Shown piece after piece: positions 52,074-61,592 of a DNA stretch of 64,000 nucleotides (position 1 is the stretch's first letter; the number at the start of each line of letters is the position of its first letter). Both the position numbers and the translations under genes were made by a program. The stretch spans positions 868,001-932,000 of the forward strand of contig CAVSBZ010000007.1 in the NCBI GenBank assembly GCA_963726315.1, in the 5' to 3' direction. The notes beneath the pieces were generated by a model, which did not search any database, was not told the DNA's origin, and worked only from the letters and a program-made list of their open reading frames with translations. This DNA is from FEB-25 sp963726315 (GTDB lineage: Bacteria; Chloroflexota; Anaerolineae; Anaerolineales; UBA4823).

Positions 52074-53405
52074 TTATAACTCAACAAAATATGCGCTGGC
52101 TGCCCTATCGATAAGGTCACGCGTCATGGTCGGCTCGACTGAGAGATAACGGGCGATGTCAAGGATTTGATCGCACAGATCCCTTGGGTGAGAACCACGC
52201 AGCTTGCGTGCCCGTTTTATATACCACTCCTGGAGCAGGTATGCCAACCCTTCGTCGTTGTAGGTCACGCCTTTAGCCGAGGCGACCCGGGTGAATATCT
52301 CTCTATATTCATCGAAGTTCGGGTCGCCGACTTCGATCTTATGACGCAGGCGTCTCAAGAACGCTTCATCCACAAGATCGCGTGGCGGTAAGTTGGTTGA
52401 GAATACGACGAGGACGTCAAAAGGAATCTCAATCTTGCGACCTGTGTGCAGCGTCATGAAGTCAATCCGATTTTCTAGTGGCACGATCCAGCGGTTGAGC
52501 AGATCACGGGGGCGTACGAGCTGCCTGCCAAAATCATCGATCAAGAGAATTCCACCATTTGCCTTGATTTGGAAAGGTGCTTCATAATATTTATGGACAT
52601 CGTCAAAGACTAGATCAAGTCCGGCTAAAGTCAACTCACCACCTGTTACGATGAATGGACGTCTGATGCGGATCCAGCGTAAATCACGCCTGCCGTTCAT
52701 CCGATTTGCAGAGGTGCCAGTTGGAGCGGGTTCATCTGTGGATAGCTGATGGTTGACCGAATCGTAGAGTTTAATCACCTGCCCATCAATATATATGGCA
52801 TAAGGGATATACATACTTTCATGCAGGATCATATTCCCGATGGCACGGGCGACGCTGGTCTTACCATTTCCAGGCGGCCCATACATAAAAATGGAGGTAC
52901 CTGAATTGACCGCGGGACCGATGCGTTCGAAAGTTGACTCTGGAAGGACCAGGTGGGCTAATCCCTGGTGCATCATCCGGTTCGAAACAGTCGGGCGTCC
53001 CTGTGCCTGGCGTAGGACCAATTCGTTGTACTCCTGGATGGGCACCGGAGCAGGGCCGGCATATTGGCTGCGTTCCATAGCTTCTCGTGCCCGGTCGCTC
53101 CCCGCACCCGTGATGGCATATAAATATGCACCCTCACCGAGGCCCATCTGGGAAGTTTTTACTTCCACAAATTTATCCCGTTTTAAATTATCAAGGAGCT
53201 GATCGACAATTCCGGTGAATGGCAATGCCATTTCCTCGGCAATCTTAAACCCGGTTAGATATCCCTGGAAATATAGGATTTTCAAGGTCAGGTCTTGCAA
53301 CCAAAGCGTTGATAGACCTGTATCTTCGATTTTTTGTAAAATCGGTGGTGTAAAAATACCACTTGCCGTCCCCATTATTGGTCTTGCGCGTGTCGAAGCA
53401 TCCAT
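52074..53405 (-). CDS. AAA ATPase
   Basis: A 443-residue protein. Residues 1-110 form a non-AAA N-terminal region; the AAA part has Walker A GPPGNGKTS (near 175) and Walker B GGILLIDDFGRQL (near 287), with an arginine-finger-like RRLRHKIEV segment and a C-terminal helical lid. ATG 53405 was taken over TTG 53408 because GGAGG is present upstream. The family is annotated only as ATPase with chaperone activity; the substrate is unknown. Confidence 0.85.
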   Translation of the reverse strand: MDASTRARPIMGTASGIFTPPILQKIEDTGLSTLWLQDLTLKILYFQGYLTGFKIAEEMALPFTGIVDQLLDNLKRDKFVEVKTSQMGLGEGAYLYAITGAGSDRAREAMERSQYAGPAPVPIQEYNELVLRQAQGRPTVSNRMMHQGLAHLVLPESTFERIGPAVNSGTSIFMYGPPGNGKTSVARAIGNMILHESMYIPYAIYIDGQVIKLYDSVNHQLSTDEPAPTGTSANRMNGRRDLRWIRIRRPFIVTGGELTLAGLDLVFDDVHKYYEAPFQIKANGGILLIDDFGRQLVRPRDLLNRWIVPLENRIDFMTLHTGRKIEIPFDVLVVFSTNLPPRDLVDEAFLRRLRHKIEVGDPNFDEYREIFTRVASAKGVTYNDEGLAYLLQEWYIKRARKLRGSHPRDLCDQILDIARYLSVEPTMTRDLIDRAASAYFVEL

Positions 53406-53532
53406 CAATCAACCTCCATTGTCAAAGGGCTTTAGACAGATAACCAGAATGATTATAGCATGGCAAGCGAATAAAATAAAAATTGTGTAATGGGATTATA
53501 GGATAAAATTATATTGTAGCCTAGGAGATGTG

Positions 53533-54216
53533 ATGAAATTATCAATAATTATTCCGGTCTATAATGAAGCAAAGACAATCAAGGAGATTATCCGCCGGGT
53601 GCACGCAACTGGATTGGTAGATGAAATCCTGGCGGTAGATGACGGTTCAACCGATGGCAGCCGAGAATTACTGGATGAGCTCTTCAAGGAAGGGCAGATC
53701 AGGGTCGTCCATCACGACCATAATCAAGGTAAAGGTAAAGCCGTCAGGACGGGGATAGAGAATTCAAGTGGGGATTTAATGTTAATCCAGGATGCCGATC
53801 TTGAATATGACCCGCGGGAGTATCCCACCATGCTGCGACCGATAGATGAGGGGATTGCGGACGTAGTATATGGCTCAAGGTTCCTTGGAGCCGGACGCAG
53901 ACCGGTATTGTTTTGGAATATGGTTGCCAATAAGATATTAACCCTCACCACTAATATTCTTTACAATAACATTCTGACAGATATGGAAACCGGGTATAAA
54001 CTATTCCGCCGGGAGGTCGTTCAAAATATTCCTCTGCATGCACACGGGTTTGAGTTCGAACCGGAATTCACCGCCAAAATCCTCAAACGCAAAGCTCGGA
54101 TTTATGAAGTGCCAATCACATTCAACCCGCGTGATTATTCGGAAGGCAAGAAGATTAAAATGAAAGACGCTTTTATCGCCATGTGGACTTTATTGAAGTA
54201 TCGGTTTGTAGATTAA
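53533..54216 (+). CDS. Family 2 glycosyltransferase
   Basis: A 227-residue GT2 (dolichyl-phosphate mannosyltransferase-like) with the opening KLSIIIPVYNEAKTI, AVDDGSTDGS and a DAD motif (QDADLEYDP) for nucleotide-sugar and metal binding. There is no membrane helix after the catalytic domain. ATG 53533 has TAGGAG upstream; an in-frame GTG at 53530 is an alternative. Confidence 0.92.
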   Translation: MKLSIIIPVYNEAKTIKEIIRRVHATGLVDEILAVDDGSTDGSRELLDELFKEGQIRVVHHDHNQGKGKAVRTGIENSSGDLMLIQDADLEYDPREYPTMLRPIDEGIADVVYGSRFLGAGRRPVLFWNMVANKILTLTTNILYNNILTDMETGYKLFRREVVQNIPLHAHGFEFEPEFTAKILKRKARIYEVPITFNPRDYSEGKKIKMKDAFIAMWTLLKYRFVD

Positions 54217-54233
54217 TACAAAGTTGAAATAGT

Positions 54234-55931
54234 CTAACCCGCTGATGGTTTGATATCTTTAACATTTAGCTGAAGACTAACCTGTCCATTAAATTCATTC
54301 AACTCAAAGGTATACATCAAATCGACCCTGGGGGGAAGCTGGGCAATCCAATGACCCTGTCGAAACGCAATCGCATCGTAGGTAATATTTCCATCTGTGA
54401 CAGTTAATTTTAGGTGCGAACCGTCAGCGCCGACCGCCTTTTGACGAGTCACTCTCAAACCACTCGACATAAAGACGGGAGCGGGGTTACCCATACCCGT
54501 AGGCTGTAACCAGCCAAGATATTTGAGTAAATCGGGTTTCAGCTCATAGAGTGGAATCTCCGCCTCAGCAGTAATTTTCGGACGCAGGTCCAGATCCGTA
54601 AGCTGTTCTTCAGCTATTGAACGCATCTGGCTTATCAAGGTTGGGAGTTGCTCATTGCTAACCGTAAACCCTGCAGCAGCCGCGTGACCGCCATGATGTA
54701 CCAATAGATCTTTACATTGGTCTAATGCTTGAGTAATGTGGAATTCGGGGATGCTCCTGCATGAGGCACGCGTGTATTCATCGCCAATACTGGCGATGAT
54801 GGATGGGCGGTAGTACTGCTCAGTGAGCCTGGAGGCTGCCAACCCAACCACACCAGGGTTGTAATCTGGATCTGCGGCAAACAGCAAGAGAGGAACTTGA
54901 TCGTCAATGATGACCTGTTGTTCTGCCTTGAGTTGGATATCCTTCATGATCTTCTGACGATCACGGTTTTGGACTTCTAACCATTGAGCCAGCTGACCAA
55001 CTTCCATCGGATCTTGCGAGGTGAGCAGATGCAATGAATTCAAAGCAGATTCCAACCTGCCGGAGGCATTTAACCGGGGTGCCAGCGAGAAGCTGATCTC
55101 ACTTGTCGTGATCCTGGCAGGGTTCAGCCCAGAGACACCGATCAGCGCCATCATGCCCTGGCGAATGGGGTTCCGGATAAGCTCCAAGCCGGATCGCACA
55201 AGAGAACGATTTTCTCCTGTTAATGGGACCAGATCAGCAACGGTGCCTAAGGCTACCAGGTCAAGGTAGTTGCGTGAATCCAGGTGCTGATATTGCCCGG
55301 ATAATGATAATGCTTCCACCAGCTTGTACGCCAGACCTACTCCGGAGAGATTCTTATCGGGGTAAGCGTCACCTGTTTGTTTTGGATTTATGACGGCAAA
55401 AGCAGGAGGAAGCGTATCAAGTGGATGATGATGGTCGGTGATGATTAAATCGATACCGAGGGAAAGGGCTAACTCCGCTTCATCCCAGGATCGGATACCA
55501 CAATCCACAGTAATTATTAATTTGACCCCTTGTTCAGACAACAAGCGGATAGCTTCAAGGTTTAGACCATAACCTTCATCGAATCGGTTCGGGATATATT
55601 CTTTTACATTGGCACCCAGTGATTTCAATGCCAATCCTAATAATGCTGTAGCTGTGACTCCATCCGCATCATAATCACCGTAGACAACGATATTTTCCTG
55701 CTGCTTGATGGCAAAGTTTATTCGGTCAATCGCTTTGGGTAGATCGATTAAATTTGAAGGCTCGCAGCCTGGGGGAGGTTGAGCTTCTAAATACAGGCGG
55801 GCCAACTCATGAGTAAGGTAGCCACGGTTATATAGAATTTGACGAAGTATTGGGGGATATCCACTCAGCTCTTGATTGGCATCCGGAGGCAGTGTGGGTG
55901 CAACCTCCCATCGTTTGGTGATTACGGGCAT
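54234..55931 (-). CDS. recJ: Single-stranded-DNA exonuclease RecJ
   Basis: A 565-residue RecJ. Motif VVYGDYDADGVTATA (DHH domain, about 77-91) and LIITDHHHP (about 158-166) bind the metals; the DHHA1 motif HGGHAAAAGFTV is near residue 420, and a C-terminal OB-like domain follows. It degrades single-stranded DNA 5' to 3' in recombination and mismatch repair. Overlaps the ROK gene by 10 bases. Confidence 0.95.
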   Translation of the reverse strand: MPVITKRWEVAPTLPPDANQELSGYPPILRQILYNRGYLTHELARLYLEAQPPPGCEPSNLIDLPKAIDRINFAIKQQENIVVYGDYDADGVTATALLGLALKSLGANVKEYIPNRFDEGYGLNLEAIRLLSEQGVKLIITVDCGIRSWDEAELALSLGIDLIITDHHHPLDTLPPAFAVINPKQTGDAYPDKNLSGVGLAYKLVEALSLSGQYQHLDSRNYLDLVALGTVADLVPLTGENRSLVRSGLELIRNPIRQGMMALIGVSGLNPARITTSEISFSLAPRLNASGRLESALNSLHLLTSQDPMEVGQLAQWLEVQNRDRQKIMKDIQLKAEQQVIIDDQVPLLLFAADPDYNPGVVGLAASRLTEQYYRPSIIASIGDEYTRASCRSIPEFHITQALDQCKDLLVHHGGHAAAAGFTVSNEQLPTLISQMRSIAEEQLTDLDLRPKITAEAEIPLYELKPDLLKYLGWLQPTGMGNPAPVFMSSGLRVTRQKAVGADGSHLKLTVTDGNITYDAIAFRQGHWIAQLPPRVDLMYTFELNEFNGQVSLQLNVKDIKPSAG

Positions 55932-56872
55932 GGTGACGGTTCATCCAATTGTTTTGCTAGAGCCAGAGCACCCATCAAACCTACCTCATCCCCGAGGGTA
56001 GCTTTGGTCAGAGTGAGATTATCCAGGTATTTTTTTGACATGACATGGTCATTCATTGCTTTGCGGAGAGGGGCAAAAAAGGCTTCTCCACTTTTCGAGA
56101 CGCCACCACCGATGATCACTACACTGGGGTTAAATATATGCAGATAATCAGCCACGGCGATTCCCATATAGCTGCCTCCACGCGCAAGCGCCTCAATGGC
56201 AAGCTCGTCCCCACGGCCGGCAGCTTTCGACACTTCTTCAGCTGTAACGGGTTGATCATCGGTCAACAATGAAGGAATTCCCTGGCTTAATTCCTGTTCC
56301 ACCCAGCGAGCGATGGCTGGTCCAGATGTGACTGCTTCAAGGTGTCCGCGTTGCCCACAGCTGCAAAGGGGACCGTCCGGGATGACTGTGACATGACCCA
56401 GTTCAGCAGCAAGTCCATGGGCACCTAAGAGCAGCTGATTATCGATAATCACTCCACCACCAATGCCGGTGCTGACGGTGAAATAGACCAGATTGCGGTG
56501 TCCAATTCCTGCCCCGAAACGCCATTCTCCTAATGCGGCCAGGTTGGCATCATTTCCGATGGCAACGGGAACATCGAATCGTTCCTGGATCAATTTTTTT
56601 AATGGAAGGTTCGTCCATCCAGGGATGTTTGGCGCTTCCAATACAATACCCTCATAAGAATCAGTCGGTCCGGGAGCCGCCACTGTGATCGCAGCCACCT
56701 CTTCATCCTTAGGGATAATTGACTCGATCAGATTGATCAAACGTTCATGGGGAGTACCTGTGCCGTTGGTATGAATCCTTTTTATGATATTCGGCTTTTG
56801 GCTATCGACTGAGAAGCAAGCAGTCCGTATATGTGTCCCCCCAACGTCTGCAACGATAAAGTATCTAGCCAT
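55922..56872 (-). CDS. ROK family sugar kinase (glucokinase)
   Basis: A 316-residue ROK kinase. VADVGGTHIRT (ATP phosphate loop) and IGNDANLAALGE are typical. The zinc motif reads CSCGQRGHLEA: the third Cys of CxCGxxGCxE is His. Most likely glucokinase, consistent with the glycogen and glycolysis genes nearby, but other sugars cannot be excluded. ATG 56872 was chosen since the conserved start begins there; no good ribosome binding site is seen. Confidence 0.87.
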   Translation of the reverse strand: MARYFIVADVGGTHIRTACFSVDSQKPNIIKRIHTNGTGTPHERLINLIESIIPKDEEVAAITVAAPGPTDSYEGIVLEAPNIPGWTNLPLKKLIQERFDVPVAIGNDANLAALGEWRFGAGIGHRNLVYFTVSTGIGGGVIIDNQLLLGAHGLAAELGHVTVIPDGPLCSCGQRGHLEAVTSGPAIARWVEQELSQGIPSLLTDDQPVTAEEVSKAAGRGDELAIEALARGGSYMGIAVADYLHIFNPSVVIIGGGVSKSGEAFFAPLRKAMNDHVMSKKYLDNLTLTKATLGDEVGLMGALALAKQLDEPSPCP

Positions 56873-56937
56873 AATGTGAGTATAGCATAATTTATTGTTG
56901 ACGATATACCTAAAGACTGCTATCATCATTGGTTGGT

Positions 56938-58275
56938 ATGACCAAGAACAAAACAGCCAATCCAAAGAATAACTGGAAGCGTTTATCCGATCCGTTACGT
57001 TGGTTGATTCCGGGTTTGGGGATTAAACGCTGGATTATCATTATGCTGTTGGGAACGACACTCTTGGGGGTAGGTTTGGCTGTGTTAGTGCTGGAGATTT
57101 ATCGTACCGCACCGGAGACCTGGTGGCTGCCAATATTATCTGTTGCCTCCTTACGTAGCTTAAGCCGACCATTACGAGTGCTGATTTTCGGCGGATTAGG
57201 GGCAGGCTTAGTCATTGCAGGCATCTGGGGTATCAACCGGACTCTGTTAGCACCTTATCGTCGGGCAGGGAAGCCGGTTCTTGATGAGCTGACTGACCAT
57301 CGTAGGAAAGAGCGCGGGCCTCGAATAGTCGCCATTGGCGGCGGGCACGGATTGGCAACCCTGTTAAGAGGTTTGAAGAGCTACAGCTATAACATCACTG
57401 CTGTCGTGACAGTGGCGGACGATGGGGGCTCATCTGGAAAAATTCGCCGGGCAAAGGGTATACCTCCGCCAGGTGATATCCGAAATTGCCTCGCGGCGCT
57501 ATCCAATGATGAAGCGCTGATGACACAACTGTTCCAATATCGCTTCTCAGATACGAGTGCTGAACTGGACGGTCATCCTTTTGGGAATTTATTCATCAGT
57601 GCCCTGGCAGAGATCACCGGAAGTTTTGAAGAAGCAGTGGTTGAATCTGGCAAGGTATTGGCGGTCCAAGGTAGGGTTCTCCCTGCGACCTTGCATGACG
57701 TCCGCCTGGTTGCAGATATGAAGCTGCCACACAGCATTGGGGAAGTACGAATCGAAGGCGAGAGCACCATCCCGAAATTTCCAGGTGACGTAAACCGGGT
57801 GTGGCTCGAACCGAATAACCCGGCAGCCTATCCGGTGGTGATTCAGGCAATCCTGGCAGCAGAAATCATCGTGATTGGACCCGGTAGCTTATTTACCAGT
57901 ATTATGCCCAATCTTCTCATCCCCGATATCGCTGCTGCCATTCAATCCAGCCGGGCACTCAAGATATATGTCTGTAATGTAGCCACGCAAGAAGGTGAGA
58001 CTGAAGGATACAGTGTTGAAAATCACATTTCTGTATTGAACGAACATGTTGGTGGTCCTATATTTGATATGGTGGTAATCAATAATAATTATGAAGCTCA
58101 ACTGCCAGCTGGAACAGAATGGGTAAAAACTAACGCAGATACGGAGCCGGAATTCCCAATTTACCGTTCCGATCTGGTTGATCACATCCAGCCGTGGAGG
58201 CATAATTCATCAAAACTAGCCAGAGTTCTCATTGATCTATTTCAGGAACGAACAGGACCTTTGGTAAAATCGTAG
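56938..58275 (+). CDS. yvcK: YvcK-like protein with N-terminal membrane anchor
   Basis: A 445-residue protein. Residues ~30-105 contain two predicted membrane helices, then the YvcK/CofD-like domain begins at RIVAIGGGHGLATLLRGL (about 122), with VTVADDGGSSGKIRR and PPPGDIRNCLAAL. YvcK proteins bind UDP-GlcNAc and influence carbon use and cell-wall growth; a membrane anchor is unlike B. subtilis YvcK (about 320 residues, soluble). Start ATG 56938 is 65 bases from the divergent ROK gene. Confidence 0.9.
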   Translation: MTKNKTANPKNNWKRLSDPLRWLIPGLGIKRWIIIMLLGTTLLGVGLAVLVLEIYRTAPETWWLPILSVASLRSLSRPLRVLIFGGLGAGLVIAGIWGINRTLLAPYRRAGKPVLDELTDHRRKERGPRIVAIGGGHGLATLLRGLKSYSYNITAVVTVADDGGSSGKIRRAKGIPPPGDIRNCLAALSNDEALMTQLFQYRFSDTSAELDGHPFGNLFISALAEITGSFEEAVVESGKVLAVQGRVLPATLHDVRLVADMKLPHSIGEVRIEGESTIPKFPGDVNRVWLEPNNPAAYPVVIQAILAAEIIVIGPGSLFTSIMPNLLIPDIAAAIQSSRALKIYVCNVATQEGETEGYSVENHISVLNEHVGGPIFDMVVINNNYEAQLPAGTEWVKTNADTEPEFPIYRSDLVDHIQPWRHNSSKLARVLIDLFQERTGPLVKS

Positions 58276-58360
58276 CTCAATAGATATTCTTCAATATTAA
58301 TTACAGCAGTCTGATAATAAGTCAATGCTGCTGAATACAACTTCGGATGGAGGCAAAAAA

Positions 58361-59416
58361 ATGACGACAAAAGTAGGTATTAACGGATTTGGACGGATTG
58401 GCAGGCAGGTACTCAAAGCGATCCGGGATTATCATCCTGATAGTCTGGAAGTCGTTGCATTCAACGATATCGGGGATTTAAAGACCATGGCGCATTTGCT
58501 AAAGTATGACAGCAATTATGGTCGCTTCGACGGGACTGTTGAAGTGAAGGATGATCGATTATTTGTCGACGGGAGGGAAGTTAAGGTCTTTAAGGAAACT
58601 GATCCTTCCAATATCCCCTGGGGCTCTCTCGGTGTGGACATCGTTATTGAAAGCACCGGATTGTTTACGATCAAGAGCGATGGTGTCAATAAAAAAGGCA
58701 AGGTTGTTAAAGGTGCTGAAAATCACATCACCAAAGGTGGCGCAAAGAAGGTAATCATTTCATCCCCAGCTGAGGGAGAAGATTTAACAGTTGTCTTAGG
58801 GGTAAATGATTTCATGTATGACCCGAAAATCCATCACGTGCTCTCCAATGCTTCATGCACCACGAATGGTCTTGCCCCGGCGGTTAAAGTCGTACACGAT
58901 AAATATAAAATTGTACGTGGGTTCATGACCACCATCCACGCGTATACGAATGATCAGAAAATTTTAGACCTGCCGCATAGTGACTTGCGTAGAGCACGTG
59001 CAGCTGCCTTGAGCATTATTCCAACGACCACCGGGGCTGCAAAAGCGATTAGCCTGGTAATCCCAGACCTTAAAGGCAAGATGGATGGATACGCATTACG
59101 TGTCCCGACACCTACGGTATCGGTGATTGACCTGACTGTTGAGCTAGAAATCAGCACCACCACTGAGGAATTACGCCAGTCGTTCCGTGATGCTGCTGCT
59201 GGTCCATTAAAAGGCATCCTGCAGGCAGTCGACGAACCACTAGTCAGCATCGACTATAAGGGTGATCCACACAGCTCTTCCGTAGATTTACCTTTCACCA
59301 TGGTATTGGGCAAGGAAAAGAATAACTTTGCCAAGGTAGTTGCCTGGTATGACAATGAATGGGGTTATTCTGTACGCACAGCCGATTTAGCTGCCCTACT
59401 AGCCAAATCTCTATAG
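58361..59416 (+). CDS. gap: Glyceraldehyde-3-phosphate dehydrogenase
   Basis: A 351-residue GAPDH with VGINGFGRIGRQVL (NAD fold) and the catalytic Cys166 in SNASCTTNGLAP. Some insertions make it about 15 residues longer than standard (near 335). ATG 58361 has GGAGG upstream. First gene of the gap-pgk-tpiA run of lower glycolysis. Confidence 0.96.
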   Translation: MTTKVGINGFGRIGRQVLKAIRDYHPDSLEVVAFNDIGDLKTMAHLLKYDSNYGRFDGTVEVKDDRLFVDGREVKVFKETDPSNIPWGSLGVDIVIESTGLFTIKSDGVNKKGKVVKGAENHITKGGAKKVIISSPAEGEDLTVVLGVNDFMYDPKIHHVLSNASCTTNGLAPAVKVVHDKYKIVRGFMTTIHAYTNDQKILDLPHSDLRRARAAALSIIPTTTGAAKAISLVIPDLKGKMDGYALRVPTPTVSVIDLTVELEISTTTEELRQSFRDAAAGPLKGILQAVDEPLVSIDYKGDPHSSSVDLPFTMVLGKEKNNFAKVVAWYDNEWGYSVRTADLAALLAKSL

Positions 59417-59425
59417 TCAGCTTCA

Positions 59426-59458
59426 GGGTGCGGATGGCTTTACCTGCCATCCGCATCC
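59426..59458 (+). promoter_or_regulatory. Intercistronic hairpin between gap and pgk
   Basis: GGGTGCGGATGG (59426-59437) pairs with CCATCCGCATCC (59447-59458) in a 12-bp stem with one G-T. It has no T-run. Such stems often stabilise or process the upstream mRNA and may set different gap and pgk levels. Confidence 0.5.
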
Positions 59459-59476
59459 TATATATACGGAGGGAAA

Positions 59477-60652
59477 ATGTTCAATAAAAAATCCATTACT
59501 GATATTGACGTTAAAGGAAAGCGGGTATTGGTGCGCGTAGATTATAACGTCCCCATTAAAGATAATAAAGTAGAGGACGATACCCAAATCGTTGCTGCTA
59601 TGCCAACATTGAATTATTTACTTGAACAAGGTGCCGCAGTGATTCTATGTTCGCACCTTGGCCGGCCTAAGGGAGGTCCTGACCCGAAATTCTCCCTTCG
59701 ACCAGTGGCGGCGCATTTAAGCGGGCTGCTGGGTAAGCCGGTAGCATTTGCCGATGATTGTGTAGGACCGGCAGCAGAGACTGCTGCAAAGGCACTCAAA
59801 CCTGGTGAAGTGTTAGTGCTAGAAAATACACGTTTTCACCCTGAGGAAGAGAAAAATGATCCTGGTTTGGCAAAGCAGATGGCTTCGTTGGCAGATATTT
59901 ATGTCAATGATGCTTTTGGGTCTGCTCACCGGGCGCATGCATCGACGGAGGGAGTAGCACATTACTTGCCGGCTGTAGCTGGCTTTTTAATGGAGAAGGA
60001 AATCCAATATCTGGGTCAGGCAATTGCTAACCCGAAACGTCCTTTTGTGGCGATCTTGGGCGGGGCAAAAATTTCCGACAAAATTGGGGTTATTCGAAAC
60101 TTGCTGGTAAAAGCTGACCAGATCCTCATCGGCGGTGGCATGGCCAATACATTTTTCAAAGCACAAGGTTATCCGATCGGAGATTCTCTGTGCGAAGATG
60201 AGGCTTTGGATACTGCACGTCAGTTATTACAATCCGGTGCATCTCACTTACGTTTACCCGTGGATGTAGTGATTGGTAATCGATTCGATGCGGGCGCGGA
60301 AAAGAAAACGATCGCCATGGGACCAGTACCCGATGGTTGGCGTATCCTGGATGTAGGTCCTGCCACCGTCAGCAACTTTGGGAAAATCCTTGCAACGGCC
60401 GGGACGATTGTATGGAACGGTCCGATGGGCGTATTTGAATTCCCACGGTTCGCGGAAGGAACGGTTGGAGTGGCAAAAGCAGTCGCAGCGAGTAATGCCG
60501 TCACAATCATCGGTGGCGGTGATTCGGTTTCAGCGATCAACCAGGCAGGATTGGCAGATAAGATCACGCACATTTCAACTGGTGGGGGCGCTTCGCTTGA
60601 GATGTTGGAAGGCATTGACTTACCAGGTCTGGTGGCGCTGCAGGACAAATAA
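59477..60652 (+). CDS. pgk: Phosphoglycerate kinase
   Basis: A 391-residue Pgk with RVLVRVDYNVPIKD (N-domain start), SHLGRPKG, and C-domain GGGDSVSAINQ. Fully conserved length. GGAGGG lies just before ATG 59477. Confidence 0.96.
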   Translation: MFNKKSITDIDVKGKRVLVRVDYNVPIKDNKVEDDTQIVAAMPTLNYLLEQGAAVILCSHLGRPKGGPDPKFSLRPVAAHLSGLLGKPVAFADDCVGPAAETAAKALKPGEVLVLENTRFHPEEEKNDPGLAKQMASLADIYVNDAFGSAHRAHASTEGVAHYLPAVAGFLMEKEIQYLGQAIANPKRPFVAILGGAKISDKIGVIRNLLVKADQILIGGGMANTFFKAQGYPIGDSLCEDEALDTARQLLQSGASHLRLPVDVVIGNRFDAGAEKKTIAMGPVPDGWRILDVGPATVSNFGKILATAGTIVWNGPMGVFEFPRFAEGTVGVAKAVAASNAVTIIGGGDSVSAINQAGLADKITHISTGGGASLEMLEGIDLPGLVALQDK

Positions 60653-60659
60653 TTAATTA

Positions 60660-60696
60660 GCATCTCCTCCTGCTCGCATCTGGCTCGAGGAGATGC
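60660..60696 (+). terminator. Hairpin downstream of pgk
   Basis: GCATCTCCTC (60660-60669) pairs perfectly with GAGGAGATGC (60687-60696), with a 17-base loop and no T-run. Perhaps a processing site rather than a terminator. Confidence 0.45.
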
Positions 60697-60833
60697 CAGT
60701 AGTTAGCTGGAATCATTTACTGTGAATTGAAAGTTAAATTATTATTGCTATTTTGGCATAATTATTGATCCAGCTTTTATACGTGTGACAAAAATAAACT
60801 GAATATCAACTTGAAAAAATCTTTGAGGTGATT

Positions 60834-61592
60834 ATGCGTCGTCCGATGGTTGCTGGAAATTGGAAAATGTTTATGACCAGTGCAGAAGCACGGGTTTTAC
60901 TCTCTGAATTACTACCTGGATTGTCTGCGATCGAAGGTGTTGAGATCGTCTTATGCCCTCCATTCACCTCAATACTACCGGTTGCATCCATGGTAGAAGG
61001 GACTCTCATCGGAGTTGGAGCGCAAAATATGCATTGGGAAGCTTCAGGAGCTTTCACCGGTGAGGTGGCTGCACCGATGTTGGCAGAATTCTGCAAATAT
61101 GTGATCATTGGTCATTCTGAGCGACGAACCTTTTTTGGAGAGACGGACAAAACGGTGAACCTTAAGGTCAAGGCAGCATTCAGCCATGGTCTCATTCCGA
61201 TAATGTGCGTCGGGGAGACATTGGAGGAGAATGAAGCCGGGAAAACGAACGAAGTGGTTTCGAGACAAGTGAAGGATGGATTGATTGGGATAGATGCGCA
61301 GTCTATGACATCCCTGGTGATTGCGTATGAACCAGTTTGGGCAATCGGTACTGGCAGAGCAGCGACAGCAGAAGGGGCAAATGCAGTTATCGCAGACATT
61401 ATTCGCGTAGTTTTGAGAGATCTTTATGGAGATGGACTATCTCAAACTGTGCGGGTCTTATACGGTGGTTCAGTTAAGGCAAGTAATGCGGCTGAATTAT
61501 TTGGTAAAGACGATATTGATGGTGCATTGGTCGGAGGAGCAAGCCTAAAAGCATCTGAATTCATCCCAATTGTACAAGCTGCTGCAGGTTGA
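60834..61592 (+). CDS. tpiA: Triosephosphate isomerase
   Basis: A 252-residue TIM with NWKM (Lys), IIGHSERR (His) and AYEPVWAIGTG (Glu) in place. Start ATG 60834 has TGAGGTG upstream. Interconverts dihydroxyacetone phosphate and glyceraldehyde-3-phosphate. Overlaps the next gene (TGATG). Confidence 0.96.
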   Translation: MRRPMVAGNWKMFMTSAEARVLLSELLPGLSAIEGVEIVLCPPFTSILPVASMVEGTLIGVGAQNMHWEASGAFTGEVAAPMLAEFCKYVIIGHSERRTFFGETDKTVNLKVKAAFSHGLIPIMCVGETLEENEAGKTNEVVSRQVKDGLIGIDAQSMTSLVIAYEPVWAIGTGRAATAEGANAVIADIIRVVLRDLYGDGLSQTVRVLYGGSVKASNAAELFGKDDIDGALVGGASLKASEFIPIVQAAAG

